DNA of 64,000 nucleotides, from NCBI RefSeq assembly GCF_000382445.1, contig NZ_KB905474.1, positions 310,001-374,000 on the forward strand, read 5' to 3'. The notes under the pieces were generated by a model, which saw nothing but the letters and a program-made list of their open reading frames with translations, ran no database searches and was not told the origin of the DNA. Both the position numbers and the translations under genes were made by a program. Shown here piece after piece: positions 17,375 through 25,313 of this stretch (positions are counted from its first letter, which is position 1; each line of letters begins with the position of its first letter). This DNA is from Phocaeicola massiliensis B84634 = Timone 84634 = DSM 17679 = JCM 13223. Its GTDB lineage: Bacteria; Bacteroidota; Bacteroidia; Bacteroidales; Bacteroidaceae.

Positions 17375-17407
17375 AAAGATGCGGAACTGGTTGGCTCCGC
17401 ATCTTTT
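17375..17407 (+). terminator. Intrinsic terminator of the 16-kb operon
   Basis: AGATGCGGA and TCCGCATCT form a perfect stem with a 10-base loop, extended by A/T pairs and followed by a U-run. A preceding A-run makes it work for the convergent minus-strand genes as well. Confidence 0.9.
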
Positions 17408-17414
17408 TTGCAGT

Positions 17415-17789
17415 TTATTTCCCCAACAAACCGTCTATCATAGACTGTAAATTTGCTATGTCGCAATACTGGTTACATCCCCCTCGGTAGTCCTTTCCAT
17501 TTTGAGCTGTCCGTATCAGAAACGAATCGAGTTCAATTCTTACGCCGCTGCCCATTCGTGACAGACCGGAAGAGTGGCTGATGTAAACGAACTTGCCGTT
17601 GCGCTCAATGAAGCAGGAGGTGTCATAATGCCCTTTTGAATTGGAAGCCACCTTTGCACCAACGGCTGCGGCATATTTGGAAATCTCACGCACCAATGCT
17701 GTCTGGAAACTGCGGTACTCTTTTGAAACATAGTCTCCTGCATCTGCAAGTATAGCGTCCTGCCATTTGGTATAAAAATTCTGTGCCAT
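17415..17789 (-). CDS. Hypothetical accessory protein, 124 aa
   Basis: The start MAQNFYTKWQDAIL at 17789 is preferred; further in-frame codons to 17831 overlap the preceding gene. It is a soluble protein with a helical N-terminal half and a beta-rich middle (DTSCFIERNGKFVYISHSS). It is the last of three consecutive minus-strand genes and sits directly after the shared terminator. Small gene groups like this are typical accessory cargo of ICEs and may include toxin-immunity or defence parts, but no motif allows an assignment. Confidence 0.55.
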   Translation of the reverse strand: MAQNFYTKWQDAILADAGDYVSKEYRSFQTALVREISKYAAAVGAKVASNSKGHYDTSCFIERNGKFVYISHSSGLSRMGSGVRIELDSFLIRTAQNGKDYRGGCNQYCDIANLQSMIDGLLGK

Positions 17790-17803
17790 ATTGATATTTA
17801 TTA

Positions 17804-18058
17804 TTATTCGTTCCGCAAATAACTTTTCCATTTCTCGCCGTCAATGGTCAGTTTGCCCATTTCCCAATCGTATTCCACTTCCGGTATATTGGTATAAGGG
17901 AAATGAACGGTGTAGCCTATCTGTCCGTAAGAGCAATGCAGAGGGGTAACGCAAATCTCCCAACCGAAGTAAGATTGCGGCGTGCAGTATTTTCGCCAGT
18001 TGAAACGACCTGCGGCAATATTGCCGCAAAGTCGTTTGAGTATGTCGTTTGTTGTCAT
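17804..18058 (-). CDS. Hypothetical accessory protein, 84 aa
   Basis: The start MTTNDILKRLCGNIAAGRF at 18058 overlaps the upstream stop as ATGA, which fixes the start and implies translational coupling. The protein has aromatic-rich beta-type segments (SYFGWEICVTPLHCSYG, VEYDWEMGKLTIDGE). It has no signal or membrane segment. No family is recognised. Confidence 0.55.
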   Translation of the reverse strand: MTTNDILKRLCGNIAAGRFNWRKYCTPQSYFGWEICVTPLHCSYGQIGYTVHFPYTNIPEVEYDWEMGKLTIDGEKWKSYLRNE

Positions 18059-18522
18059 TCTGTACCTCCTTTGCTGAGTATGGTGAGTTGTTCGGGACGG
18101 TCTGGAAACCAATAAGCATCACTGTCGATATATACGCATCTATAGCCATTCCAAGGTTTTCTGAAAGCTAATACTTCTTTGGGGCCAAATACCACCCCGT
18201 AGTCGTTTGTAAACGCCACCATATCGCCTACAGCCAAATCACTGTCTGTTTCCATGACTTCGGACAACCGGCTGAAAAACTCCATGCCCTCGGCTTCACG
18301 CTCTTTCTTCCAGCGCATAAACTCCTCTTTGTGGCTTCTTGATGAGCCAATAGGTAATAACTCCGATGCCAAAACCTCTGTCTCGGAAGAGCTTGTTGAG
18401 ATTAAGATGATGCTGTCACTATCCACTTTTTCGGGAGTTGAGATAATTCGACATTCTATATCATTATCGGCAGTGTGCCAAAAAAGGAGGTTGCCTTGCT
18501 TGATGAAATCGTACTTGCTCAT
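18055..18522 (-). CDS. Hypothetical accessory protein, 155 aa
   Basis: Begins MSKYDFIKQGNLLFWHTADN. It is soluble and acidic, with a central helical part (EEFMRWKKEREAEGMEFF) and a C-terminal beta-rich domain (VGDMVAFTNDYGVVFGPK). It is the first gene of the three-gene minus-strand group. Its leader (18523-18745) contains a block shared with the leader at 19469-19494. Function unknown. Confidence 0.55.
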   Translation of the reverse strand: MSKYDFIKQGNLLFWHTADNDIECRIISTPEKVDSDSIILISTSSSETEVLASELLPIGSSRSHKEEFMRWKKEREAEGMEFFSRLSEVMETDSDLAVGDMVAFTNDYGVVFGPKEVLAFRKPWNGYRCVYIDSDAYWFPDRPEQLTILSKGGTE

Positions 18523-18948
18523 TGTCTTTTGATTTATTGTTTTTTTTATTTCCCTTTTCTTGAAGCCTTTTGACTTCGCCCAAAGGGGTTGTTTTCATGT
18601 GCGTCACAAACGGGGGGATGCAAGAACGATGAGCAAGGAACCTGCAATGAAATTTTATGAAATACCGTCATCTCCGATTACGGAAAGTTGTCGTCAAATT
18701 TTATTTCAGGTAGCGATAGCGGTACTTGGGCAATGTTCGTCCACCGTACCTTTGCACACGAAAACAGACCTGCGGCGTATGTCGGGGCTGTGAAGGGATT
18801 ATACCCTTAAAACAGGAATATACCGGCTGTGAAACCGGTGGCGGAAGCTCTGCAGAGCATATTTATAAAAGTAACCGGGGAGCCTGTGCAAAAAAGAGAG
18901 CAACCACCCACTTTTGAGGCGGGTGGTTGCCAATGTTTCGGACAAACA
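18523..18948. other. Gene-free stretch with shared leader block and plus-strand promoter-like site
   Basis: This holds no convincing gene. Near its left end is a block reading CCTTTTCTTGAAGCC followed by TTTTGACTTC (18553-18577), shared with 19469-19494. At 18746-18755 GTACCTTTGC matches the Bacteroidetes -7 box in plus orientation, with ACTTG 18 bases upstream. Downstream are short palindromes (CCGG-type near 18829-18840, GCTCTGCAGAGC near 18847-18858). A plus transcript would run antisense to the broken gene at 18949-19430. Confidence 0.4.
18900..18930 (-). terminator. Intrinsic terminator of the 18949-19430 gene
   Basis: GCAACCACCC (18900-18909) and GGGTGGTTGC (18921-18930) form a perfect 10-pair stem with an 11-base loop. 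On the minus strand it is followed by CTCTTTTTTG. It lies inside the 3' end of the longer reading frame to 18807, one reason to believe that frame is shifted. Confidence 0.85.
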
Positions 18949-19430
18949 TCAGAAGTGGTAATCAACAACTCCTCCGATGTAGAGTATCGTTCCCGGTTCA
19001 AGCCTACAAACAAACTCCATAAACGTAAAGGACTGTTCGGCAAAAGACTGCAGCCATCGCCATCCAAATAGAAATGATAGGCGACATCCAACGGATTTTC
19101 CACTGCCTGTTTGAGATAATAGGTCGAACCCCATTCCAACATATTATCTGCCGTAAGAGCATTCGCTCTTTTTTTGATATTGGCGACATACTCCTCTTTC
19201 CATTGCTCTATTCCACCATTATAGCGCATGGTGTCATCGGATATAAGCTCGAACATTCCTTTGGGCAAGGCATGATTGACCAAATTGGCAATATCCTCTT
19301 TACGGTCTTCCTCGTCTATTTCTGAACAATAGTCATAGAAGCTCCCGTCTCCTTGCTGGAGTGTGTCCTCATTCAGATAGTTTTCTTTGTCTATCGGCTC
19401 CGTTGAAATTTGAAAAATCCTGCTGTGCAT
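18949..19430 (-). pseudogene. Hypothetical accessory gene with a one-base frameshift
   Basis: From ATG 19430 the frame encodes MHSRIFQISTEPIDKENYL and reads well to LWSLFVG at about 19002. It then continues in an unlikely sequence through the terminator to 18807. In the next frame the sequence reads LEPGTILYIGGVVDYHF and stops at 18949, just before the terminator. Joining the two gives a natural protein of about 160 residues, so one base is probably missing near 19001-19007. The parent protein is acidic and soluble, of unknown function. It could be a sequencing error rather than a real mutation. Confidence 0.55.
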
Positions 19431-19946
19431 AATTGTAAATTTTAGATTGTCAAATATTTTCTTTTTTTCCTTTTCTTGAAACTCTTTTGGCTTCTCGTCG
19501 GGGAATGATTTTTATGCAGGACTGACAGCGGGAAAAGGACGGATAAGGCAAGTAAACAGTGTACGGGATGAAACGGAATACCCAACCGCCCAATGTAAGA
19601 GCACAGTCAGGCTCGTCCGACTATGCCCTGCAACGAGGTGGGGAGTGAAAGTCAATCTTCGATTTGTGGAAGGCTGCCGTGAAGAATATCCGGGAACCGT
19701 TAGTGAAAGCGATACTTGACGACCAGACGCACGCTGTACCTTTGCATATAAAATCTCTCCGAAGAGAATTGCCGACGTGAGATGAAAAGAGACCATAATT
19801 GAGAAACGCTATTATTCATAAGGGGAAAAGACTATTCGTGGTTGTTATAAATGCTTGATTAACATGAAAATACAATTCGCGCCATAAAATAATCCTTTCT
19901 TGAAATAAAAATCACAGAAAAAGAAACAAGATTAAAAAATAACCAT
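19431..19946. other. Gene-free leader region between accessory gene and B12 operon
   Basis: About 515 bases with no supported gene. The left part carries the shared leader block CCTTTTCTTGAAACT followed by CTTTTGGCTTC (19469-19494). At 19736-19745 GTACCTTTGC with ACTTG 18 bases upstream copies the arrangement at 18746. From 19800 the sequence becomes A/T-rich and leads to the riboswitch promoter. Confidence 0.4.
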
Positions 19947-19954
19947 TAACTTTG
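19947..19954 (+). promoter_or_regulatory. Promoter of the B12-uptake operon
   Basis: TAACTTTG fits the TAnnTTTG -7 consensus and lies about 25 bases before the first riboswitch element, so transcription should start near 19961. Confidence 0.65.
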
Positions 19955-19974
19955 CACCAGTCAAGTTTCCAATC

Positions 19975-20125
19975 GAAGCGTCGAACGGAATTAAAAGGGA
20001 ATCCCGGTGAAAATCCGGAGCTGTACTCGCAGCTGTAAGTCCTATTAAAGTTTATCGCACTCTTTGCCACTGGTGAAAGCTGGGAAGGCGCGATAAGCGG
20101 GATGAGCCAGAAGACCTGCTTGATG
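19975..20125 (+). promoter_or_regulatory. Cobalamin (B12) riboswitch
   Basis: The conserved cobalamin aptamer blocks appear in order: GGGAATCCCGGTGAAAATCC, GGAGCTGTACTCGCAGCTG, the B12 box GCCACTGGTGAAAGCTGGGA with AAGGCG, then GATGAGCCAGAAGACCTGC. Boundaries are approximate to about 10 bases. Adenosyl- or methylcobalamin binding would lower expression of the operon from 20295. About 170 bases separate the aptamer from the first start codon; no intrinsic terminator is seen there, so control of translation is more likely. Confidence 0.95.
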
Positions 20126-20294
20126 AGATAGATTTAGTGACCACGGGATAATTGGCATTAGATTAAAATGAACAGAGGCTCGTCCACAGGCACCTATATT
20201 CTTTTTGATAACCGATTTCTCATTCGTTGCAAATCTGTCGCAATAAAAACGAATGTGTGTTTAAACTTTTTGTTTAACTTTTAATAATTAAGTT

Positions 20295-21263
20295 ATGAAA
20301 AAGAATTTTAGATTCTTGGCAATGGCTGTTGTAGCAATGGCCGCCGCAGTGTTCACGGGATGTTCATCCGACGATGACTTCCTTGCTCCGTATGAGGAGA
20401 GTGCGATTCAAACCCGCGCGATAAGTTCTACCAATGCGCTTATCGATTTTGATAACGTACCTTCCAGCGTAATGGCTTCTGACCAGTATGGAAACAATCT
20501 CTATTCTGCCACGGCCAACGGCAAGCAGGTAACGACCGGCTACATCACTCAAATCGGGCAAACCGGTACGTACATTCAGTTCCCGATTAACTATTTGGAA
20601 CAAGAATGGGTAAGCGGACAGCCTTGGGAATATGAATTTTGGAATGGTGGTTTTGCCATCTCTAATTTCCATAATCTGACACAGGGGGATTATCAAAACC
20701 AATGTAGCGTGTACTGGCCCAACGGCGGTCATAGCGGTAAAAATTTTGCTGTAGCTTTCGGTTATAGCGATTCATACAATGATTCACAAGCAACCTATGA
20801 CAAATGTGCGAAGATTTACCTGACCGATGCAACCGGCTACAGAGTCGTTACCACAAACACTCCTGTCAAGGGTACACCGAAATATGGTAAATTCAACAGC
20901 GTATGGGTTTGTAATACGACTTATACCTACTTAGTCATGAAGGATGGCAACTCGTTTACACAAGGCTCTTTGTCGGCACAAAAAGGATGGTTTAAGGTGG
21001 TATTTGTTGCGTTGGATGCGACGGGTAAACCTACAGGTAAGGAAGTAGAATACTATTTGGCAAACTTCGATTCCAGTAAAGATGCAGAATCAGGTTTGAC
21101 CAATAAAATCCGTACCGGATGGAATCAAGTGGATTTAAGCGGTTTAGGTGACAGCGTATGTACTGTAGCTATCAATTTCGAAGGAAGCGATTCAAGCGCA
21201 TACGGATTGAACACTCCTGCTTACGTTGCTATAGACGATATTGATGTAACCGTAAACGAATAA
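20295..21263 (+). CDS. btuH: BtuH-type surface B12-binding lipoprotein (DUF4465)
   Basis: 322 residues. A lipoprotein signal (about residues 1-23, FTGC lipobox) is followed by SSDDDF, the acidic signature that sends Bacteroidetes lipoproteins to the cell surface. The body has DUF4465 features: FDNVPSS near residue 52, FWNGGFAISNFHN around 118, GGHSGKNFAVAFGYSDSYN around 147, and a C-terminal AYVAIDDIDVTV strand. Members encoded at btuB loci bind cobalamin at the outer surface (the BtuH class). It is the first gene after the riboswitch. A strong hairpin with U-run follows it, so it is probably expressed above the downstream genes. A/T-rich compared with btuB. Confidence 0.8.
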   Translation: MKKNFRFLAMAVVAMAAAVFTGCSSDDDFLAPYEESAIQTRAISSTNALIDFDNVPSSVMASDQYGNNLYSATANGKQVTTGYITQIGQTGTYIQFPINYLEQEWVSGQPWEYEFWNGGFAISNFHNLTQGDYQNQCSVYWPNGGHSGKNFAVAFGYSDSYNDSQATYDKCAKIYLTDATGYRVVTTNTPVKGTPKYGKFNSVWVCNTTYTYLVMKDGNSFTQGSLSAQKGWFKVVFVALDATGKPTGKEVEYYLANFDSSKDAESGLTNKIRTGWNQVDLSGLGDSVCTVAINFEGSDSSAYGLNTPAYVAIDDIDVTVNE

Positions 21264-21272
21264 CATGAATTT

Positions 21273-21319
21273 GGGGCAAATGCTTTTTAACGGCAAGTGC
21301 AAAGTATTTGCCCCTTTTT
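21273..21319 (+). terminator. Terminator-like hairpin inside the B12 operon
   Basis: GGGGCAAATGCTTT and AAAGTATTTGCCCC form a 14-pair stem (one G-T) around a 14-base loop, followed by TTTTTATT. It sits between btuH and the next lipoprotein gene and should stop part of the transcripts, or it may protect the btuH message from decay. Confidence 0.75.
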
Positions 21320-21390
21320 ATTATATCCCAATGGAGATTGGAATCAAATACTTTCTTCAAGGGAATTTCAGCATTAAAATTATAAATATA

Positions 21391-23166
21391 ATGAAGAAGT
21401 ATTTGCTTTTATTCTCCTTGACGATATTTCTATTTGCATGCAACAAAGACGAAGAAATATCGCAGGACGTGATATTGCCTCCTGTCATTGAGTTGGATAG
21501 CGAGGACGGAATCTACGTTGTAAAGATAGGAAAAGAGGTCGTTATTGAGCCGACCTATCAGAATGTCGATTACGCCGTTTATTCATGGAAATGCAACGGT
21601 CGTATCATTTCCGACGAGCCTCAATTGAAATACATTTTCAACGAATGCGGTTCGTATTACGTTACCCTGCGTGTGGATACGAGGGATGCCAGCACAGAGG
21701 AAGAAATTCGTGTGGATGTCAATGAATTGGCTCCGCCCGTTATTTCATTGGTAACCCCCTCTATAGGGCTTAAAGTTGTCGCAGGACGTGAGTATATCCT
21801 TACACCCGACATTCAAAATGCAGAAGGAGCTACTTATTTGTGGACTCTTAACGGAAACGAAGTCGGAACGGAAAATACTTATACATTCAAGCAAGATGAG
21901 TTGGGAACTTATGAACTGACCTTAACCGTAACAAATGAAGACGGACAATCAAAGAAGACAGTTTCTATTGAGGTTGTCGATAAACTTCCGATTGAAATCG
22001 TAGTTCCGTCATCTTTATATTTTACCGAGAATAATACCAAATACGTAGAATTAGGACGTACTTTGTTTGTCCGCCCCTTTGTATCAATAAGTGCCGAGCC
22101 TTCTTATCAATGGAGTTTGGACGGGCAACCGATTGAGGGAGCCAATTCTTTGGTTTACGGTTTCAAACCCGCTAAAACCGGAGAACACACGCTTACCTTT
22201 ACTGTGAAATACGACAATCAAGATACAAAAGCAGTGCTCACCCGTAATATTTCGGTCTCCGGTGTCGATGAAGTCAGTGTCAATATTCCGGTGAAATGTT
22301 GTGAAGCGGCCGGAAAAAGACCTTTTGCTGCCGGAAATTCCATTTACAGCAATAAAGTATATGAATTTGTTCCGGCTCCGGGACAATTTGTAAACGAAAC
22401 GAATACAGCAGGTTTCAATGGGGAAAGCACGCACGAAGCAGCCTGTGCTTACGCACAAAAACGTCTTGATAATGAACAATATGTTTCTCTCGGAGGTTGG
22501 GGAGGATATATTGTAGTAGGATTCGACCACAGTATCGAAAACAAAGGCGGTTATGATTTTTCCATCAAAGGAAATGCCTTTGATTCGTCAAATGAACCGG
22601 GCATTGTATGGGTAATGCAAGATGTCAATGGAGACGGCTTGCCCAACGATGAATGGTATGAACTGAAGGGTTCTGAATATGGAAAACCCGAAACCATTCA
22701 GGACTATGCCGTAACTTATTTCCGTCCCGGTCCCAACATGGACACCCAATGGCAAGACAACAAGGGAAATAAAGGGGCGATTGACCGTCTCGGCAACTAT
22801 CACCCGCAAGAGTTTTATTATCCTTTGTGGATTGAAGAGGATTCCTATACGTTATACGGCACATGCCTGAAAGCACGTACCGAACAAAGCCCGTCGACAG
22901 GCATGTGGTCCAATAATCCGTTCGGGTGGGGATATGCCGATAATATTGGTGATGATATGCCCAATAAAGACAATCCTAACGCGGGAGCACTTGGAAACTA
23001 TTTTAAGATTTCCGATGCGCTCAATATCGACGGCACGTCTGCAAACCTTTCCCATATCGACTTTATCAAGGTGCAGACCGGAGTCAATGTAAAAGCCGGA
23101 TGGTTAGGGGAAAATTCCACGGAAGTTTTCAAGTTCTGTGATGAAAACAACAATAACGACAAATAA
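21391..23166 (+). CDS. PKD-repeat surface lipoprotein of the B12 locus
   Basis: ATG 21391 gives a good lipoprotein signal (MKKYLLLFSLTIFLFAC) followed by NKDEE, a surface-export signature; the open frame to 21265 crosses a terminator and is rejected. 591 residues. Three Ig/PKD-like repeats span about residues 30-300, each with a YxWxxNG or YQWSLDGQ core. The C-terminal 270 residues are a distinct domain (VNIPVKCCEAAGKRPFAAGN, YVSLGGWGGYIVVGFDHSIE, NEPGIVWVMQDVNGDGLPND). Such proteins occur at Bacteroidetes corrinoid loci and may capture B12 or bind its carrier. That is inference from position and surface signal; no ligand site is identified. Confidence 0.65.
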   Translation: MKKYLLLFSLTIFLFACNKDEEISQDVILPPVIELDSEDGIYVVKIGKEVVIEPTYQNVDYAVYSWKCNGRIISDEPQLKYIFNECGSYYVTLRVDTRDASTEEEIRVDVNELAPPVISLVTPSIGLKVVAGREYILTPDIQNAEGATYLWTLNGNEVGTENTYTFKQDELGTYELTLTVTNEDGQSKKTVSIEVVDKLPIEIVVPSSLYFTENNTKYVELGRTLFVRPFVSISAEPSYQWSLDGQPIEGANSLVYGFKPAKTGEHTLTFTVKYDNQDTKAVLTRNISVSGVDEVSVNIPVKCCEAAGKRPFAAGNSIYSNKVYEFVPAPGQFVNETNTAGFNGESTHEAACAYAQKRLDNEQYVSLGGWGGYIVVGFDHSIENKGGYDFSIKGNAFDSSNEPGIVWVMQDVNGDGLPNDEWYELKGSEYGKPETIQDYAVTYFRPGPNMDTQWQDNKGNKGAIDRLGNYHPQEFYYPLWIEEDSYTLYGTCLKARTEQSPSTGMWSNNPFGWGYADNIGDDMPNKDNPNAGALGNYFKISDALNIDGTSANLSHIDFIKVQTGVNVKAGWLGENSTEVFKFCDENNNNDK

Positions 23167-23174
23167 AATTCATT

Positions 23175-25229
23175 ATGAACAAAATATATCATTTCATCCT
23201 ATTCTGTTTCGCTACGCTCTGCCTTGCTGCATGTAGTGATGACGACCCTGAAGTAAGCGGAATAGACGGCAAGGATCACTTCATCTCCGAGTTTGCTCTA
23301 ACTGTAGATGGCATTACCTATCAAGCCATGATAGTCGGGGACAAGATTACAGTTGAGATACCTTATAATACCAGTCTGAAAGGGGCTACCGTAGAGTATG
23401 CCCTTTGCGAGGGAGCCTCTATTAACCCGAATCCATCGACCATAGAGGATTGGGAGAATGAATGGAAATTCGTAGTTACCTCCAAAATGCAGGATAGCAA
23501 AGTATATTCCTATACTTATCAATATACAGACATCGAACAGAGCGGCAGCGTAGTACTTGCCACGCAAGCCGAGGTTGATAATTTTGCAAAGACAGGAATA
23601 AACAAAATCGAAGGCAGCCTGACCATCGGAACGGCAGACGGAGAAGAAATCACCAATCTGGACGGACTTGCCAACCTGAAACAAATCAGTAACTCCCTTG
23701 TCATCAATCCGTCTTACAAAGGAACGGATTTGACCGGGTTGGATAATCTGGAACAACTCGGAAGTTTCAAATTAGGTTCGACAACTTCTGCCAGTAAAAA
23801 CATAATGCTCAAAACGGTTAATCTGCCCTCTTTGCTTGGAGTGACCGGTGATTTTGTCGTTAACAGTTCTGTCATTGAAAAAATATCTATACCCAAAGTC
23901 GAGTTCATTGGTGAGGATATGTATATAACTTCCGATGCTTTACTTGATTTGGATGCAAATGCCGTTGAATCTGTCGGAGCTTCCTTAATTGTCAAAGGTT
24001 CGGTAGCACAAAAAGAATCAGCGACAACCGAAGCCATTGTTTTCTCAGCGCTCAAACAGGTCGGGAATGAACTTACAATCCAATATTTTCCCAAACTGCA
24101 AGGAATTTATCTACCGGCATTGGAAAGTGTGGCCGGTACTGCCTCATTCTCCGATATGTCCTCCATCGGAAGTCTTGCAATGACCGAATTACATTCGGTT
24201 GGAGGACTAACTATAAAAAATTGCAAAGAAATTTCCATTGTTGAACTTCCCGGTCTTATTTCCTGCGGAGAGACCAGTGTGGATGCGAATAAAGTCAATA
24301 AACTCAATATAGCTTCTTTGAAAGATGTACTCGGTGATATGACTTTAACTAATCTGCTCATAGAAGAACTGGATTTGTCCCAGATAAATTTTAACGGAAA
24401 TACACTTACCCTACAATGTAAGCAACTAAATAAAATCGTAGGATCGGAAACATTTAACGGTAGCCTTTTTCTACTTCCTAAAGATTGTCGATTGACAGAA
24501 TTTACGTTGGAAGGAATCTCAAATATACAGGGTGACTTCCAATGCATAGATTATTTTTATGTAAAAGAATTTGTTATGCCATTTATTCGTGTGGCAGGAG
24601 ATATGACTATTGCATTGAATTCGGGAAGTGTTAATACGGCGGCGGAAATCGAATTTCCTAAATTGCAGGAAATTGGAGGGACCTTAACATTAGGGACAAA
24701 TAGGAATGCAAATAATATTACCTTCCCGTTATTGAAAAAAATTCTCGGTTCATGTTCAGTTACGACTTACAAACTTAAGAATGATATTGAGTTTACCAAT
24801 CTGGAAAGCATTGGAACGGATGGAGCTGATGCACAAATTAAGTTTGAGATTGAGGCTACTAATATTCTATGTCCCAAATTAAAAACGATAAATGGGAAGT
24901 TTGATATTGCAACATCTTCTTTTATGTTTGATATGGAAGTAGATAAAGTATCTTATCCTAACGTAGAATCAATATCCGAAAATCTTTCAATAACATGCCC
25001 GTATTCTGATTTTGGTTCTAATGGTATTTTGTCCATTGATTTTTCAGGTCTCAAATCAGCAAAAGGGATTAGTATAAGCGGGCAAGGAGATGTTACTGAT
25101 TTCAGTTCTTTCAAATACCTGTTTGAAAACAATGTTCTAACAGGAGAATCTCAATGGTCTGTCAAAGAATGTGGTTACAACCCCACTTTCCAAGAGATGA
25201 AAGACGGGAAGTACAAGCTTGCCGAATAG
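23175..25229 (+). CDS. Leucine-rich-repeat surface lipoprotein of the B12 locus
   Basis: 684 residues. Signal and lipobox (LAAC, Cys about 20) are followed by SDDDPE, the surface-export signature. Residues 30-115 form a beta-sandwich-like domain of the DUF5018 sort (FISEFALTVDGITYQAMI). Residues 130-660 are irregular leucine-rich, receptor-L-like repeats (LDGLANLKQISNSLVI, LTGLDNLEQLGSF and others, about 23 residues each). Such folds bind proteins or ligands at the cell surface. Within a riboswitch-controlled operon it may assist corrinoid capture, or recognise host or bacterial B12-binding proteins. Strongly A/T-rich toward the 3' end. No function is proven for the family. Confidence 0.65.
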   Translation: MNKIYHFILFCFATLCLAACSDDDPEVSGIDGKDHFISEFALTVDGITYQAMIVGDKITVEIPYNTSLKGATVEYALCEGASINPNPSTIEDWENEWKFVVTSKMQDSKVYSYTYQYTDIEQSGSVVLATQAEVDNFAKTGINKIEGSLTIGTADGEEITNLDGLANLKQISNSLVINPSYKGTDLTGLDNLEQLGSFKLGSTTSASKNIMLKTVNLPSLLGVTGDFVVNSSVIEKISIPKVEFIGEDMYITSDALLDLDANAVESVGASLIVKGSVAQKESATTEAIVFSALKQVGNELTIQYFPKLQGIYLPALESVAGTASFSDMSSIGSLAMTELHSVGGLTIKNCKEISIVELPGLISCGETSVDANKVNKLNIASLKDVLGDMTLTNLLIEELDLSQINFNGNTLTLQCKQLNKIVGSETFNGSLFLLPKDCRLTEFTLEGISNIQGDFQCIDYFYVKEFVMPFIRVAGDMTIALNSGSVNTAAEIEFPKLQEIGGTLTLGTNRNANNITFPLLKKILGSCSVTTYKLKNDIEFTNLESIGTDGADAQIKFEIEATNILCPKLKTINGKFDIATSSFMFDMEVDKVSYPNVESISENLSITCPYSDFGSNGILSIDFSGLKSAKGISISGQGDVTDFSSFKYLFENNVLTGESQWSVKECGYNPTFQEMKDGKYKLAE

Positions 25230-25257
25230 ATAACGAAACAATAAATTTTCTGCCAAT

Positions 25258-25292
25258 CCTCGGTATGCTTACCGTAAGGTAAGCTGCCGGGG
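25258..25292 (+). repeat. Stable hairpin upstream of btuG
   Basis: CCTCGGTATGCTTACC and GGTAAGCTGCCGGGG pair over about 15 positions with a GTAA loop and one bulge. There is no U-run after it. It lies 21 bases before the btuG start and marks the change from A/T-rich to G/C-rich sequence. It may stabilise the downstream message, or be a joint left by module exchange. Confidence 0.6.
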
Positions 25293-25313
25293 ATTAACTA
25301 TAAAAATAACGGT

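Noticed and set aside
18746-19745. GTACCTTTGC at 18746, 19736 and 42850 read as IntDOT attachment cores (GTANNTTTGC) flanking nested insertions
   Set aside because: The same pattern also occurs in evident promoters here (tetQ, GTAAATTTGC; resolvase-like gene, GTATATTTGC), so it cannot be told apart from the -7 box. No matching junction or arm sites were seen.
21265-21390. N-terminal extension of the PKD lipoprotein
   Set aside because: It would run through the terminator hairpin and hide the lipoprotein signal that begins at 21391.
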